Assembly (NCBI RefSeq): GCF_000153105.1 | Contig: NZ_CH672377.1 | Coordinates: 696,767 to 760,766, forward strand | Source: Blastopirellula marina DSM 3645 | GTDB lineage: Bacteria > Planctomycetota > Planctomycetia > Pirellulales > Pirellulaceae | Direction: 5' to 3' | DNA: 64,000 bases | Part shown: positions 54,501 through 63,385 of the stretch, in pieces | Layout of the letters: the number at the start of each line of letters is the position of its first letter | Position numbering within the stretch: the stretch's first letter is position 1 | Translations under genes and position numbers: made by a program | The notes under the pieces: model-generated | What the model was told of the DNA's origin: nothing | Databases searched by the model: none | What the model saw: only the letters and a program-made list of their open reading frames with translations

Positions 54501-56170
54501 CGCGGCTGCGGTCCCGCTTTGATCGAGATGCCGAATTCCGTCTGCTGACGTTTGACGCCGCTGGCGGGATGGGGATTGAGCGCCCAGTTGCGGCCATCCA
54601 CGCTGGTCCAGAACCGGGCCTGACCATCGACAACTGCGATGCGAATCCAGATGGGACTTGCGACATCGCTGATCGGCACATCCTGCGGCTTGCGCTGATC
54701 CTTCCGGCCATCGTCTCCCCACCACGAGAGGAACGGGAAGTATTCATTGGTTGCGTTGTTCCGGCCGAAGGGAACGGCGACGCCGGGATCGTAGCGCGGC
54801 GGATCTTCACCGGAGTTAGCGCGAAACGCCAGCAAGGCGGAACCGCCGACTTCAAAATCTTCCAGCAAAAAGTCGACGACGCGAACTCCTTCTCCAGGGA
54901 TCGGCGCCGTGATATAGCCTTCCCCCTTCAGGGCTTCTAACTCGATCGCCCCATCGTCGAGCTTGCGAATCGTGATCCCTGCTTCCGGCAGACGCTCGGT
55001 CCACGGCAGGTCAGCGGGACGATTGATCTCGGCGACGATCGGCAGTTCGAGTCGGCTCGTCCGAGGCAGTTCGCTCAGACGCTGAAAATCGAGCCCGCGC
55101 ATCCCGGCTTTGCCTTCGAACAAGACTTCGGTTGGCGGGCCAGACAACGGGGCTCGCAGCAACTCGATCTCACCGCGAAAGAGGACCATCTCGTGCTGTT
55201 GCGCATCGTAATAGAACCAAGTGATCGGCGCTTCGTGCAGATCCGAGCGGCGATCGGCGAAGTTGTCGCTAGCGGCCAACGTGCGGCGACTGACGTTTTC
55301 TTCATCCGGTTTGCGCGCAACCTGGTAAGCGTTCCACGGGTCGTAGTCGCGATTGTGGTGAACGAGCGAGATCCCTTCGTCCCCGTGCAAAAAGTGAAGT
55401 GCGAACTGCTCTCCATCCCAGACCGACAGTCGCAGCGCCGCGTCGTTGGTCCAGGGCGCATTCAGCCGAAACGCGCCGCTCATGCTGGTCCGCATCGTAT
55501 TGTGATGCTTGTGGGTCTCGAAACGACCTCCCGATTTTTTCAGCGGCGTAAACCATTGCTTGAGAGAGTCTTCGGTCGGCGCATCGCGCGCCGGGTCAAA
55601 ATCGTGGTACCAAGCGTCGGCGAAGCGAACCGCCGGGCGAGCCAGCGAGACGTCCCAAGGACCGGCTGCCTTGGTCTCTTGCTGGTCGTCGTCATCGGCC
55701 TTCCCAGCTGCTTCGCCGTCAATCGGCGACATCGGTAGCGCCAAGTCCGTTTCGCCCTCTTCGACAACCTTCGCTGGATCGGCCCCCGGCTCTAATTTGA
55801 GCGGTTGTTTGTCAGCGGGATCAACCTGCACCGGGTTAGCAGTCGCGTCGGCGACCTTGGCTGGGGGTTGATAAGAATAGATCAAGCCAGCCGCGGCGGC
55901 CAATACGATCAGCGCTAAGCCGCCCCCAATCGCGGTGTAGGTGCGCCGTCGACGTTGGTCTCGATCAAATTTGGCTAAGAGAGTTTCGGCGGAGAAGCCG
56001 AGTCGCCCTAGCGCGTCGGTCAGATAATGCTCCATTTGCAGCTGATCAATCAATACGCGGCGCAGTTCGGCCGATTCGGCGATGCGCTGGCGCAGCAATT
56101 CGATCTCTTCGAGCTTCAGCTCAGCCGGAGTATGGGACTGAACCAGCTCGATTAATTCTTCGTTAGTCAT
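51515..56170 (-). CDS. Giant membrane-anchored PQQ-propeller protein (anti-sigma-like N-terminus)
   Basis: A 1551-residue protein. Residues 1-77 look like an anti-sigma or sigma-interaction region (helices ending FSAETLLAKFDRD-QRRRR), and one membrane helix spans about 78-100. The exported part begins with an acidic linker, then residues ~165-600 resemble DUF1583-type planctomycete domains with a concanavalin-like region (RFWTSVDGRNWALNP). A helical middle region (about 600-1000) and a PQQ-type propeller follow from about 1080 to 1420 (repeated DRIYLSNRF, GEIVWKTPRI, GELFAIVGEE). The start ATG lies inside the end of the upstream ECF sigma gene (8-base overlap). I infer a transmembrane partner of that sigma factor. 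Confidence 0.7.
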   Translation of the reverse strand: MTNEELIELVQSHTPAELKLEEIELLRQRIAESAELRRVLIDQLQMEHYLTDALGRLGFSAETLLAKFDRDQRRRRTYTAIGGGLALIVLAAAAGLIYSYQPPAKVADATANPVQVDPADKQPLKLEPGADPAKVVEEGETDLALPMSPIDGEAAGKADDDDQQETKAAGPWDVSLARPAVRFADAWYHDFDPARDAPTEDSLKQWFTPLKKSGGRFETHKHHNTMRTSMSGAFRLNAPWTNDAALRLSVWDGEQFALHFLHGDEGISLVHHNRDYDPWNAYQVARKPDEENVSRRTLAASDNFADRRSDLHEAPITWFYYDAQQHEMVLFRGEIELLRAPLSGPPTEVLFEGKAGMRGLDFQRLSELPRTSRLELPIVAEINRPADLPWTERLPEAGITIRKLDDGAIELEALKGEGYITAPIPGEGVRVVDFLLEDFEVGGSALLAFRANSGEDPPRYDPGVAVPFGRNNATNEYFPFLSWWGDDGRKDQRKPQDVPISDVASPIWIRIAVVDGQARFWTSVDGRNWALNPHPASGVKRQQTEFGISIKAGPQPRKIRLRKVIVRRIELLSGDIPADKLALAPTEVKHSIDWITQTIAARPADVPLKAWMAAAAQQAIVAGTDNPNVFKQLADSLDDPASLEASLDRLRKFAYLVRTWPAGQNEKEFFEFFQSYAANLVGRTYADGRVFTADDLRSTILALPIDMRDRVNLVDERVIQQAMLQKLADRDWDGAIQLCLQQRAYAGQDDYRLRRDFQLPTWVYTAATREANIRVEGDWPSIDARYRSPLLEELSKEAYNVSADLSAAVDSNAFDDACRIINSVNLHGASGLAPDREDPDLYFSLPAAITMAMRRNPELRDEMNRNFSDVARLRASSEIHSGDVEAVELVTLQFYGTQAAAEAHLWLGDQALAVGQVARAIAHYRQAGGEQSTIDQEMLSARLALATAMIGAPDVDELTTAVAIGGESFSPSAIKQFGEQRRSSGMANWSAARESTIEQSKLEFAPTNPKIQDAVRLQLDFGEGSNDRDNLYGSNDVDWAAETLAATLNDDRIYLSNRFQLLQLKPDSGEIVWKTPRIDSHRARAHDNWELTEMRPVVVGDRVFVRLLHSNRPELYCYRRDDGKLIWRAEGETPVLSDPLWIQGELFAIVGEEDSQNLWQVQLARIDAETGETLRKHPLVRLRQSWGERRLCAAVVAGDLIVADLGGAVLACDLSGGVRWVRKQTSAPASARVDLVRQQEMAPIVIDNRVIVRQPGALSIDCIDIATGRLLWSEFAPDLERCVGTAEGKLIYLEHHGAVALSTDDGGVVWRRSDDWQVYSAAIAGSYLVEIASSGRRSGDKQITPWIRWLSLETGELLSGVPLAKLSAKDPQLGKLLIHPQGAYVSFRPEVRDLDIRLHRLEPGEAPLALGEYQPLAAAKPLYPTFAAAWAGRFPDWRIATLETSGGATIVEQDGKLEFQLGLHPSNETTLIHPAGDGKLVFLTVDRSKGSGAVHVSVRCGQETLFDGAMPEEGELAKISVNLPPNRQAGDLVQISLQGRGKILVRDLTIQ

Positions 56171-56828
56171 CGGCGCTTGCGTGGATCTTTCGCGTAATGC
56201 AATTCTTCAGCGCTTGTCGAGCGCGAAAGACGAGCAGCTTGACGGCGCCTTCGCTACGTCGCAACTTGGCGCCGATCGCCGACATTTTCATCTGGGCGTA
56301 ATAGTGCATGTCGAGCGCGTCACGAGCGCTTTTGCCAAGCGAATCCAAGCATTGCTTCAAGAAGCCTTGCACAGCCGAATAGTCGTCATGGTCGTTGTCG
56401 GCCAACGCGTCGATCTCGAGGCAGAGCTCGGTCCAGGCGACTTCTTTGCGGCGATTCACTTTGCGTACATGTTCGCGCAGAACATTCCGAGCGACCCCCA
56501 AGAGCCATGGCCGGATCGGCACGTTTTCTGGAAATCGAACTTTGCCGACAAAGCAGCGCAAGAACACCTCTTGGCAAAGATCTTCCGCGTCCGATGGTTC
56601 GAGCATGCGCGAGCGCAGATAGCCGAACACAAACCCTTGCTGCCGCGAAACGAACGCCGTAAACGCTTCGCGATCTTTCCTTTGGATCGCTTCCACCAAC
56701 AACGCATCGTCATCGGCGGCGACCACGACCTGCCGATCGTCGCATGTCGTATGATCTACGGCAGCGCGTAAGTCAAACGGCAATGTCGCCGCGTCAGGCA
56801 AGTAAGTTGTCGGCTGGCCGGAAGGCAT
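56163..56828 (-). CDS. ECF-type RNA polymerase sigma factor
   Basis: A 221-residue extracytoplasmic-function sigma factor. Region 2 is clear (REAFTAFVSRQQGFVFGYLRSRM, then DAEDLCQEVFLRCF near 84-97), and the helix-turn-helix of region 4 is present (ARDALDMHYYAQMKMSAIGAKLRRSEGAVKLLVFRARQAL). The spacing and KSEGAVK-like end resemble the Rhodopirellula/Verrucomicrobium-type family of small sigmas. It has a 40-residue N-terminal extension. The stop codon overlaps the start of the giant membrane protein, which I take as its cognate regulator. No target promoter can be named. Confidence 0.9.
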   Translation of the reverse strand: MPSGQPTTYLPDAATLPFDLRAAVDHTTCDDRQVVVAADDDALLVEAIQRKDREAFTAFVSRQQGFVFGYLRSRMLEPSDAEDLCQEVFLRCFVGKVRFPENVPIRPWLLGVARNVLREHVRKVNRRKEVAWTELCLEIDALADNDHDDYSAVQGFLKQCLDSLGKSARDALDMHYYAQMKMSAIGAKLRRSEGAVKLLVFRARQALKNCITRKIHASADD

Positions 56829-56940
56829 GGCGATGCAGGCAGGCGGAAGGAACAGGAAGGATGACGTCGGCTGGTTCCATGTTATCGCAAAACGAGAAGA
56901 TTATGCAAACAATCCGTCAGACGGAGTGCACGGGCGCATA

Positions 56941-56971
56941 AAAAAAGAGGAGAGTCGTCAGACGACTCTCC
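56941..56971 (-). terminator. Terminator of the Gfo/Idh/MocA gene
   Basis: Two perfect 11-base arms (56949-56959 and 56961-56971) form a tight hairpin followed on the minus strand by six T. It lies 33 bases past the stop codon of the oxidoreductase gene. Confidence 0.8.
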
Positions 56972-57003
56972 CCCCAAATTTCTGTCAGATCGGACGGCTC
57001 GCC

Positions 57004-58332
57004 TTACAGGCTGTAACCTTCGCGATAGGTCGGCTTGATGATCTCGGCAACTTCCGGAGCATTCTTGGCGACCATGTTTTTGGCGTCCCAATCAATCTTC
57101 TTGCCCGCCCAAACCGACAGGTTACCGAGCAAAATCGTCTCGGTAAGCGGACCGGCGTAGTTGGGGAAGTTCGAGACCGGCTCCGGTCCACCCTTGATGG
57201 CGTCCGCGAATTCTTTGAAGTGACCCGGCGAACGCGGAATCGTTTCGGCCGGTCCTTCGTAATCCTTGTACTGGGCTTCCGGCAGCAATTGGAAGCTGGC
57301 TCCGTAATCGCTGGACGAATACAAACGACCCTTGTCGCCGACCAATAGGCAACCGCTGCTGGCGACTTTGCCTTCGCCGTCACGCGGCACGCCGTCCAAC
57401 AGTTCGTTGTCGGGCATCTTGCCGCCGTCATACCAAAGCAACTGGCAAGCCGGACGTCCGTCGAGTTCGGGGAACTCGAAGGTGATCGTCGACCATTTCG
57501 GGTAGGTGATGCCGTTGTGGCCCGAGGTAACCGCTTCGACCGAAGTAGGGTCACGCAGTTTCAAAGCCATGTACGGCATGTTGACCGTATGGCAAGCCAT
57601 GTCGCCCAAGGCGCCGGTGCCAAATTCCCAGAAACCACGCCACTTGAACGGGTGGATGTCGGGACGATAGTCGATCGCTTTGGCCGGGCCGATGAAGTTG
57701 TCCCAGTGGATATGTTCCGGAGTCGGTTCAACTTCGGCGAAACCTTGACCTTGCGGCCAAACCGGACGATTCGTCCAAACGTGAACTGCCTGCACGTTGC
57801 CGATGGCGCCCGATTGGATGATCTCCGCAGCGCGACGCAGGCCGGCGTGCGAAGTTCCTTGGTTACCCATCTGGGTCATCACTTTGTTTTCGCGAGCGAT
57901 TTCGCCCAAACGACGCGCTTCGTAGATGCTGTGGGTCAGCGGCTTTTGCGTAAAGCAATGCTTGCCCGCTTTCATCGCGGTGGCGGCGACGACGGCATGG
58001 CAATGATCAGGCGTGCTGACCGTCACCGCGTCGATCTCTTTGTCCATCTCCTCGAGCATCTTGCGATAGTCGTTGTACTTCTTGGCGCCTTCAAACTCGC
58101 CTGCAGCTTTGGCAAGGTTGTTATCGTCGATATCGCAGATCGCGACGATGTTGCCGGCACGGCTTGCGTCGCGCGAATCGCTCGAACCCTTGCCCTGCAC
58201 GCCGATGCAAGCGAAGTTGATTTGCTCATTCGGCGATTTCGATTCCGCCGCTTGCATATTTGACGCCCAAAAGCCGACGCCCGCAGCCGCCGAAACCTTC
58301 AGAAAATCACGACGGTTATTATTCATTGTCAT
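57004..58332 (-). CDS. Gfo/Idh/MocA family oxidoreductase with Tat signal
   Basis: A 442-residue NAD(P)-dependent oxidoreductase exported by the Tat route (NRRDFLKVSAAAGVGF, twin arginines at 6-7). The Rossmann domain starts at INFACIGVQGKGSSD, and the DAVTVSTPDHCH, KAGKHCFTQKPLTHS and GNQGTSHAGLRRAAEI motifs of the family follow in order; the lysine in QKPLTHS is the usual catalytic residue (EKP in most relatives, here QKP). Such planctomycete proteins are very numerous and usually act on sugars or inositols. AGGAG lies seven bases before the ATG. Exact substrate unknown. Confidence 0.9.
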   Translation of the reverse strand: MTMNNNRRDFLKVSAAAGVGFWASNMQAAESKSPNEQINFACIGVQGKGSSDSRDASRAGNIVAICDIDDNNLAKAAGEFEGAKKYNDYRKMLEEMDKEIDAVTVSTPDHCHAVVAATAMKAGKHCFTQKPLTHSIYEARRLGEIARENKVMTQMGNQGTSHAGLRRAAEIIQSGAIGNVQAVHVWTNRPVWPQGQGFAEVEPTPEHIHWDNFIGPAKAIDYRPDIHPFKWRGFWEFGTGALGDMACHTVNMPYMALKLRDPTSVEAVTSGHNGITYPKWSTITFEFPELDGRPACQLLWYDGGKMPDNELLDGVPRDGEGKVASSGCLLVGDKGRLYSSSDYGASFQLLPEAQYKDYEGPAETIPRSPGHFKEFADAIKGGPEPVSNFPNYAGPLTETILLGNLSVWAGKKIDWDAKNMVAKNAPEVAEIIKPTYREGYSL

Positions 58333-58644
58333 AGAGGGTAGCTCCTAATCCGGTGATCAACATCAACCACAAACGACAAGGCAGGTCGCTCACGCTTGGC
58401 GAAATCGATGTGGCGTTGAGAGAGGGCGGGCGGTCTGTGCTTCGACGGAAATACCTTCAATCGTATCGGCCGTTGGTGGGCACAATCTACCACCGTATTG
58501 CTCTACGATACCGGGTCACTGCACATTCTGCAATTAAGAGGGGGCCTGAAACCGGCAAAATCCCCTAACTAATTGTCAAAATTACGCAGCTATGTGCAGA
58601 CCCTTCGATCGACATGGAAGGCGCAAGGAATCTCAATTACTCAA
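58333..58644. other. Intergenic region upstream of the oxidoreductase gene
   Basis: A 312-base stretch between two minus-strand genes. I see the AGGAG ribosome-binding site of the oxidoreductase at about 58339-58343 on the minus strand and no supported gene or clear promoter. Confidence 0.5.
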
Positions 58645-59982
58645 TTATTTCCCGATACAGAAGCGGCTAAAAATCACATCCAAGATGTCATCCGTCGCGA
58701 TGGCGCCGACAACGCGCCCCAGTTCGGATAGCGCCATTCGGATCTCGACGGCGATCAATTCTTCCCCTAAACCACACTGAGCAGCATTTAGCGCCGCCGC
58801 AAGCGAGTTCGTCGCTTGTTCTAGACTAGCGCGACAGCGACTAGCCGTCGCGTCATCCGCCGCAGGCAGAGCAGCCAGTTTTTCGGCGATCGCGGCCCGC
58901 AGCGCGGCGATTCCGGCGCCGGTCGCAACGCTGGTCGTGATTCCGGCGGTGATTGTCGCAGTCGCCAAATCGCCTTTGGTCAGCACGAGCAAGCGGCGAT
59001 CTTCCGGCGATTCGTTCCACAGTCGCCATTCGGCGTCAGTCGCCGCGCGACTCGCATCAAAGCAAATAATCCGCAGGTCCGCGCGGCTCACCTGGTCGCT
59101 TCCCAGCCGTTGGGCCGACTGCTGCGGCCCTGCTGCGACTTCCTCTCGTCCCGCGGTATCGATCAGCGCGACTGGTTCGCCACCGATGACGATCGACTTT
59201 TGCAGCGTGTCGCGCGTGGTTCCGGCCAGATCGGCGACGATCGCCGCCGACTCGCCGAGCACCGCATTAAATAGACTGCTCTTGCCGACATTCGGCGCGC
59301 CGCAGAAGACGACCTTGATCGCTTTCTCACCGGCGTCGCGCCCTGAAAGTTGCATCAGCGATTGTTCGACGCAGCGCTGGGCATCTTGAAGTTGAGCACA
59401 GAGTGCTGCAGAGGAGATAAACTCGATGTCTTCTTCGACAAAGTCGAGACCTGCCTCCAAGTGGGCTAGTAGCTCCAGCAGTTGTCGCCGCGCTTCGGCC
59501 AGCGGAGAGGAAAGTCCGCCGGCAAGCTGCGCCAGCGATTGTTTCAAACGTGCATCCCCTTCGGCGTCGATCACGCCGAGCACTGCTTCGGCCTGGGTCA
59601 GATCAAGCCGACCTGCGAGAAAAGCCCGCAGCGTAAACTCGCCCGGCTCGGCCATGCGAGCGCCATGCCGACATGCGGCGGCGACCAGCTCTTCTAACAG
59701 CGGAGGAGATCCGATCGTATGAATTTCGATCGAAGGCTGCCGCGTGTAACTGCGATCGTCCGGCCAATAATAAAGATCGCAGGCAAGCTGACGATCGGCG
59801 ACTTTGGCCAACGCTGCGGCCATCGCGGAGCGGCGCCCGAATGTTGCCGGCGTCTCGCGCAGCTCGAGCCATGGCTCGACGCAACGGAAAGCGTCGGGGC
59901 CGCTAATGCGAATGACTCCACGCAACGCCCCGCCCGATCCGCTGCCGATCGCCACGATGGTGTCTTCCAGTGCGGCCGACAT
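58645..59982 (-). CDS. mnmE: tRNA modification GTPase MnmE
   Basis: A 445-residue MnmE/TrmE protein that, with MnmG, installs the carboxymethylaminomethyl group on wobble uridine 34 of some tRNAs. The N-terminal domain begins DTIVAIGSGSGGALRGVIRISG. The G domain has G-A-P-N-V-G-K-S-S near 228, DTAGREE in switch II, and LTKGDLA as an NKxD variant. The protein ends FCIGK, containing the catalytic cysteine and the family's conserved C-terminal C-x-G-K. It lies 27 bases downstream of yidC in the same order seen in many bacteria. Confidence 0.95.
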   Translation of the reverse strand: MSAALEDTIVAIGSGSGGALRGVIRISGPDAFRCVEPWLELRETPATFGRRSAMAAALAKVADRQLACDLYYWPDDRSYTRQPSIEIHTIGSPPLLEELVAAACRHGARMAEPGEFTLRAFLAGRLDLTQAEAVLGVIDAEGDARLKQSLAQLAGGLSSPLAEARRQLLELLAHLEAGLDFVEEDIEFISSAALCAQLQDAQRCVEQSLMQLSGRDAGEKAIKVVFCGAPNVGKSSLFNAVLGESAAIVADLAGTTRDTLQKSIVIGGEPVALIDTAGREEVAAGPQQSAQRLGSDQVSRADLRIICFDASRAATDAEWRLWNESPEDRRLLVLTKGDLATATITAGITTSVATGAGIAALRAAIAEKLAALPAADDATASRCRASLEQATNSLAAALNAAQCGLGEELIAVEIRMALSELGRVVGAIATDDILDVIFSRFCIGK

Positions 59983-60009
59983 GTCAGATCCGTCGCTTTC
60001 CAGCTGTGC

Positions 60010-62376
60010 TTACTTTTTGCCTGGCGGTCGTTTCTTCGGCTTTTTCGCGGTGACCGTAATCGTATCCGACGCCGACGGCAAATCAGCCAACTGCGGCTTC
60101 GGGATCAATTTACGTTCCAAGATGCCCCAGACGCTTTGCGTGATGAAGTAAATGCAGAGACCAGAAGGCACGCGGAAAAACATGAAGCCGATAAAAACCA
60201 TCATGTAGGTCATCATCTGCTGCTGCATCTTTTGCTGTTCGTCCACCGCCGGCGGCATGAACATCTTTTGCTGAACCAAAAAGAGCGCGATCGTGAACAG
60301 CGGCAGAATGTTCAGGTAAGGGCCCAGGAACAAAAAGCTGGCCGGAAAACTCGCCGATGGGTGGATCGTCATAAAGTCAGGCAGCACGCCGACCCAATAC
60401 CAAGCTTGGTCCGGCGCCGAAAGGTTCGAGCACCATTCAATCCCTGGAATGAACGGCGCCTGACGCAACTGGATATCGACCGCCAACGCGCGATAGAGCC
60501 CCAGGAAGATCGGCAACTGCAGGAACATCACGCCGCAACCGCCGAGCGGATTGAAGTTGTACTTTGTAAACAGCTCTTGTTGCGCTTGACGCTGCTTGAT
60601 CGGATCCTCTTTGTACATCTCGCTGATCTTCTTCATCTCCGGCGCGAGCTGCTGTTGAATCAGCATGTTACGCGCCTGCTTGCGGCTCAGCGGGAACAAG
60701 CAACCGCGAACCATCAGCGTCAAGAAGATAATTCCCAGACCATAGGGGATGTACAGATAGTCGTGCATGAAGTGCAGCACGAACAACAACGCTGTCGAGA
60801 CGTAATGGAACCAACCGTAGTACTCCAGATTCTGCAGACCATAATGGGCCAGCAGCTCTTCTTTCTTCGGTCCCGAGAATATCGTGCACGACAGCTCGAA
60901 CGGCTTGTCGCCGGGCTCAATCGTTTCGGTCGCTCCATCCAAGCGATAGGTGCAATCGGTCCGTTGCTTTTGCTCTTCATCCACGACTGCAGCGACAATC
61001 GCCGCGCCACGCGATAGTGCGGGTCCTTTGTCAGACTCGTTGAAGACCATCGCTGACGAAAAGTAAACGGCGTCCACGCCGGCAAACTTGGGTTTGATCT
61101 GATCGTCGACTTTGAACATCGAGATCTGGCGATCACTCTCTAGATCTTGCGCTTTGGCGATAATCTTGGCGACGGTGAACATGTCATAATCGCCTTTCGA
61201 CGATTCCCAGACCACGTCACGCAGACCAGCCCCGCCCCAGCCGCGGGCAATTTTGTTGCTGTACCACCAACCTTCGGTCGGCAACCCCGTAGCGCCAAAC
61301 TGACGAAACGCCGCGTCGACCGGTTCCGTTCCGTCATTGAAAACTTGCAGCGAGTATTTCAGGCCGTACGGCTGATAATTGGATTCGGCGTTGGCCTCGG
61401 TCGGCTTCTTCGGCAGTTGAAACGTTTTGACCAATCGCAGCTTGGCGAAGCGAACTCCCTGCGGCAGGTCCTCAGGCGTCACCAAAGTTTCAAACTGCAC
61501 GATCGTCGGATCTTCGTTCTCGACCAGGCGCCAGTTTTTGGTGATCAGCGGCAAGTCGTTGATCATCTTGCCTTCGGCTGGAATCATCGAGCCGTTGATC
61601 CGCGCCAGCGAAGTTAGATAGGCGGAAGGATGTTCGACCGTGCGCGGCATGCCGGTGACCTTGTCGACCACTTCCGACACTTCCGGCTTGATCACTTCCA
61701 AGGGAAGATCGGTCAGCGTCGCGGTGTAGGTCAACAACTGAACGGCATCGGCGCCTTTGCGCTCGACGACCAGTTCGATCGCGTCTTCAGGTTTGGTCAG
61801 TTTCAGTGCGTCGACGTAAGACTGCACGTCGACCACTTCTTCGCCGGCGAGCGATTTGATGATGTCGCCCACCTGCAGTCCGACGCCCGATTTGGCGTCT
61901 TGGGGAGTCGCTAAAGCGGCCGGAGTTCCGGGGCCGACGATGCGAATCTCGCATCCAGCGACCGCGTCATACGGCATCAGCCAACCCAAATATCCGCCCA
62001 GATGGCGATCTTCCAGACTTTTGTATTTGTCAGCCGGCAATTCGATGCGAGCGACCGAGCCGCCGCGCGTGTCAAAAGTGACCAGCATGTCGGCGTCGGC
62101 AGAAGAGACCGAACCGAGCGTGACAAACTTGCGAGGCTGCGGCTCTTCCTTGACCTCCTCGTCCTCATTTTCGGCGTCATCCGCCGGTTTGATTTCGGGG
62201 TTAGGCTGATCGCCGCCGGCATCGCCTGGTTGGGGCTGGTCCCCTTTTTCGGCAACTTCGGCTTGCTCTGCGTCCGGGTTCTCTGGCTGAGCGTCCTGAT
62301 TACGACGACCGAGCATCTGGAACGTCATGAGCATCGCGACAGCGATCAGAGAAAACGCGATTACACGACGTTCCAC
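60010..62376 (-). CDS. yidC: Membrane protein insertase YidC with an inserted PDZ domain
   Basis: A 788-residue YidC/Oxa1-type insertase that helps newly made proteins enter and fold in the inner membrane. The N-terminal helix is residues 4-22, followed by a long acidic linker to about 80. The periplasmic domain contains a PDZ-like segment at about 145-220 (EIRIVGPGTPAALATPQDAKS... GLQVGDIIKSLAGEEV, then IELVVERKG). The insertase core lies at about 560-760, with FLGLYRALAVDIQLRQA and MTYMMVFIGFMFFRVPSGL. Translation starts at GTG (62376). Typical bacterial YidC is 500-600 residues, so this is long. It is followed by mnmE. Confidence 0.9.
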   Translation of the reverse strand: MERRVIAFSLIAVAMLMTFQMLGRRNQDAQPENPDAEQAEVAEKGDQPQPGDAGGDQPNPEIKPADDAENEDEEVKEEPQPRKFVTLGSVSSADADMLVTFDTRGGSVARIELPADKYKSLEDRHLGGYLGWLMPYDAVAGCEIRIVGPGTPAALATPQDAKSGVGLQVGDIIKSLAGEEVVDVQSYVDALKLTKPEDAIELVVERKGADAVQLLTYTATLTDLPLEVIKPEVSEVVDKVTGMPRTVEHPSAYLTSLARINGSMIPAEGKMINDLPLITKNWRLVENEDPTIVQFETLVTPEDLPQGVRFAKLRLVKTFQLPKKPTEANAESNYQPYGLKYSLQVFNDGTEPVDAAFRQFGATGLPTEGWWYSNKIARGWGGAGLRDVVWESSKGDYDMFTVAKIIAKAQDLESDRQISMFKVDDQIKPKFAGVDAVYFSSAMVFNESDKGPALSRGAAIVAAVVDEEQKQRTDCTYRLDGATETIEPGDKPFELSCTIFSGPKKEELLAHYGLQNLEYYGWFHYVSTALLFVLHFMHDYLYIPYGLGIIFLTLMVRGCLFPLSRKQARNMLIQQQLAPEMKKISEMYKEDPIKQRQAQQELFTKYNFNPLGGCGVMFLQLPIFLGLYRALAVDIQLRQAPFIPGIEWCSNLSAPDQAWYWVGVLPDFMTIHPSASFPASFLFLGPYLNILPLFTIALFLVQQKMFMPPAVDEQQKMQQQMMTYMMVFIGFMFFRVPSGLCIYFITQSVWGILERKLIPKPQLADLPSASDTITVTAKKPKKRPPGKK

Positions 62377-62587
62377 AACTTCAAACCTTGCTGGACGAAA
62401 GAATTAGACGTCACCCCTAAACAGAGCGACGCGATCAAAGCCTATTTGGATGTATTCTCATGGGATGGGCGAATCTTGCAACCACGCCGCGCAAAAGAGG
62501 TCGAAACCATGATGTCTATTTCGCCCCAAAGCGCCTTGTGGAGACAGTCAAGCCGCTGGTAGCGAGAATGGCGCGATTATCGCGGAT

Positions 62588-63340
62588 TTAACGCCCGTCC
62601 GACAGACGGTCCGCTTGGGTGTTGTCGAGACTGTCAATCGCGCGAATCTTGGCGGCCGTCGCCGCAATATCGTAAGAAACGCGGCGAAATTCGACCTCTT
62701 CGTCGGAAACCACCACATAACTACTGCGAGAATCGCCGTCTCGCGGCTGCCCCACGCTGCCGACATTGACCATCAACTTGCGCTGACCCATCTGGTAACG
62801 GTTATTCTCGAGATCCGCCGATGCGATGAACGAAAAATCATCGGCAAATACCCCCGGCACGTGCGTATGCCCCTGCAGACAATACTTCGGAATGATCGAA
62901 AAAATCCGTTCCAGCTTGCGGCTGTTATAGATGTCTTCGGGAAAAACGTACTCGTTCAGCGGATTTCGGGCGGAACCATGGACGTACATCCAGTCCCCCT
63001 CCATCCGAGTTCGCGGCAATTCGCACAGAAATTTCCACCGCTTGGCGACTTCCGGGTCGGTATCGCCGCCGTTTTCGAGCTGCTCACGCGTCCAAAAGAT
63101 CGCTCGCTCGGCGCCTTGGCTGAACCCTTCGGGATCAAACAGAGCGGCCTGATCGTGATTCCCCAGAATGCAAAAATCGAATCGCCGCGCGGCGTCGACG
63201 CATTCGCGAGGATTGGGACCATAGCCGACGATATCTCCCAGACAGTAGATCTCGGAGACCCCGATCGAAGCGATATCGGCAAGGACCGCGGTAAGCGCTT
63301 CGAGATTGCCGTGGATGTCGCTGACGATCGCGCGTTTCAT
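62588..63340 (-). CDS. YfcE/CpdA-like metallophosphoesterase
   Basis: A 250-residue calcineurin-like phosphoesterase with all metal motifs: SDIHGN (residues 7-12), GDIVGYGPNP near 36, [10 protein letters not shown] near 59, a histidine in VHGSARNP, and GHTHVPG near 158. It belongs to the DNA- or diadenosine-phosphatase-like subgroup. It ends in the motif DRLSDGR, which is shared with the neighbouring paralogue. The substrate is unknown. No signal peptide. Confidence 0.85.
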   Translation of the reverse strand: MKRAIVSDIHGNLEALTAVLADIASIGVSEIYCLGDIVGYGPNPRECVDAARRFDFCILGNHDQAALFDPEGFSQGAERAIFWTREQLENGGDTDPEVAKRWKFLCELPRTRMEGDWMYVHGSARNPLNEYVFPEDIYNSRKLERIFSIIPKYCLQGHTHVPGVFADDFSFIASADLENNRYQMGQRKLMVNVGSVGQPRDGDSRSSYVVVSDEEVEFRRVSYDIAATAAKIRAIDSLDNTQADRLSDGR

Positions 63341-63385
63341 CGAAGTCGTCTCTGAAGGGCTAGCGGCAATGGGTGCGGCAAAATC

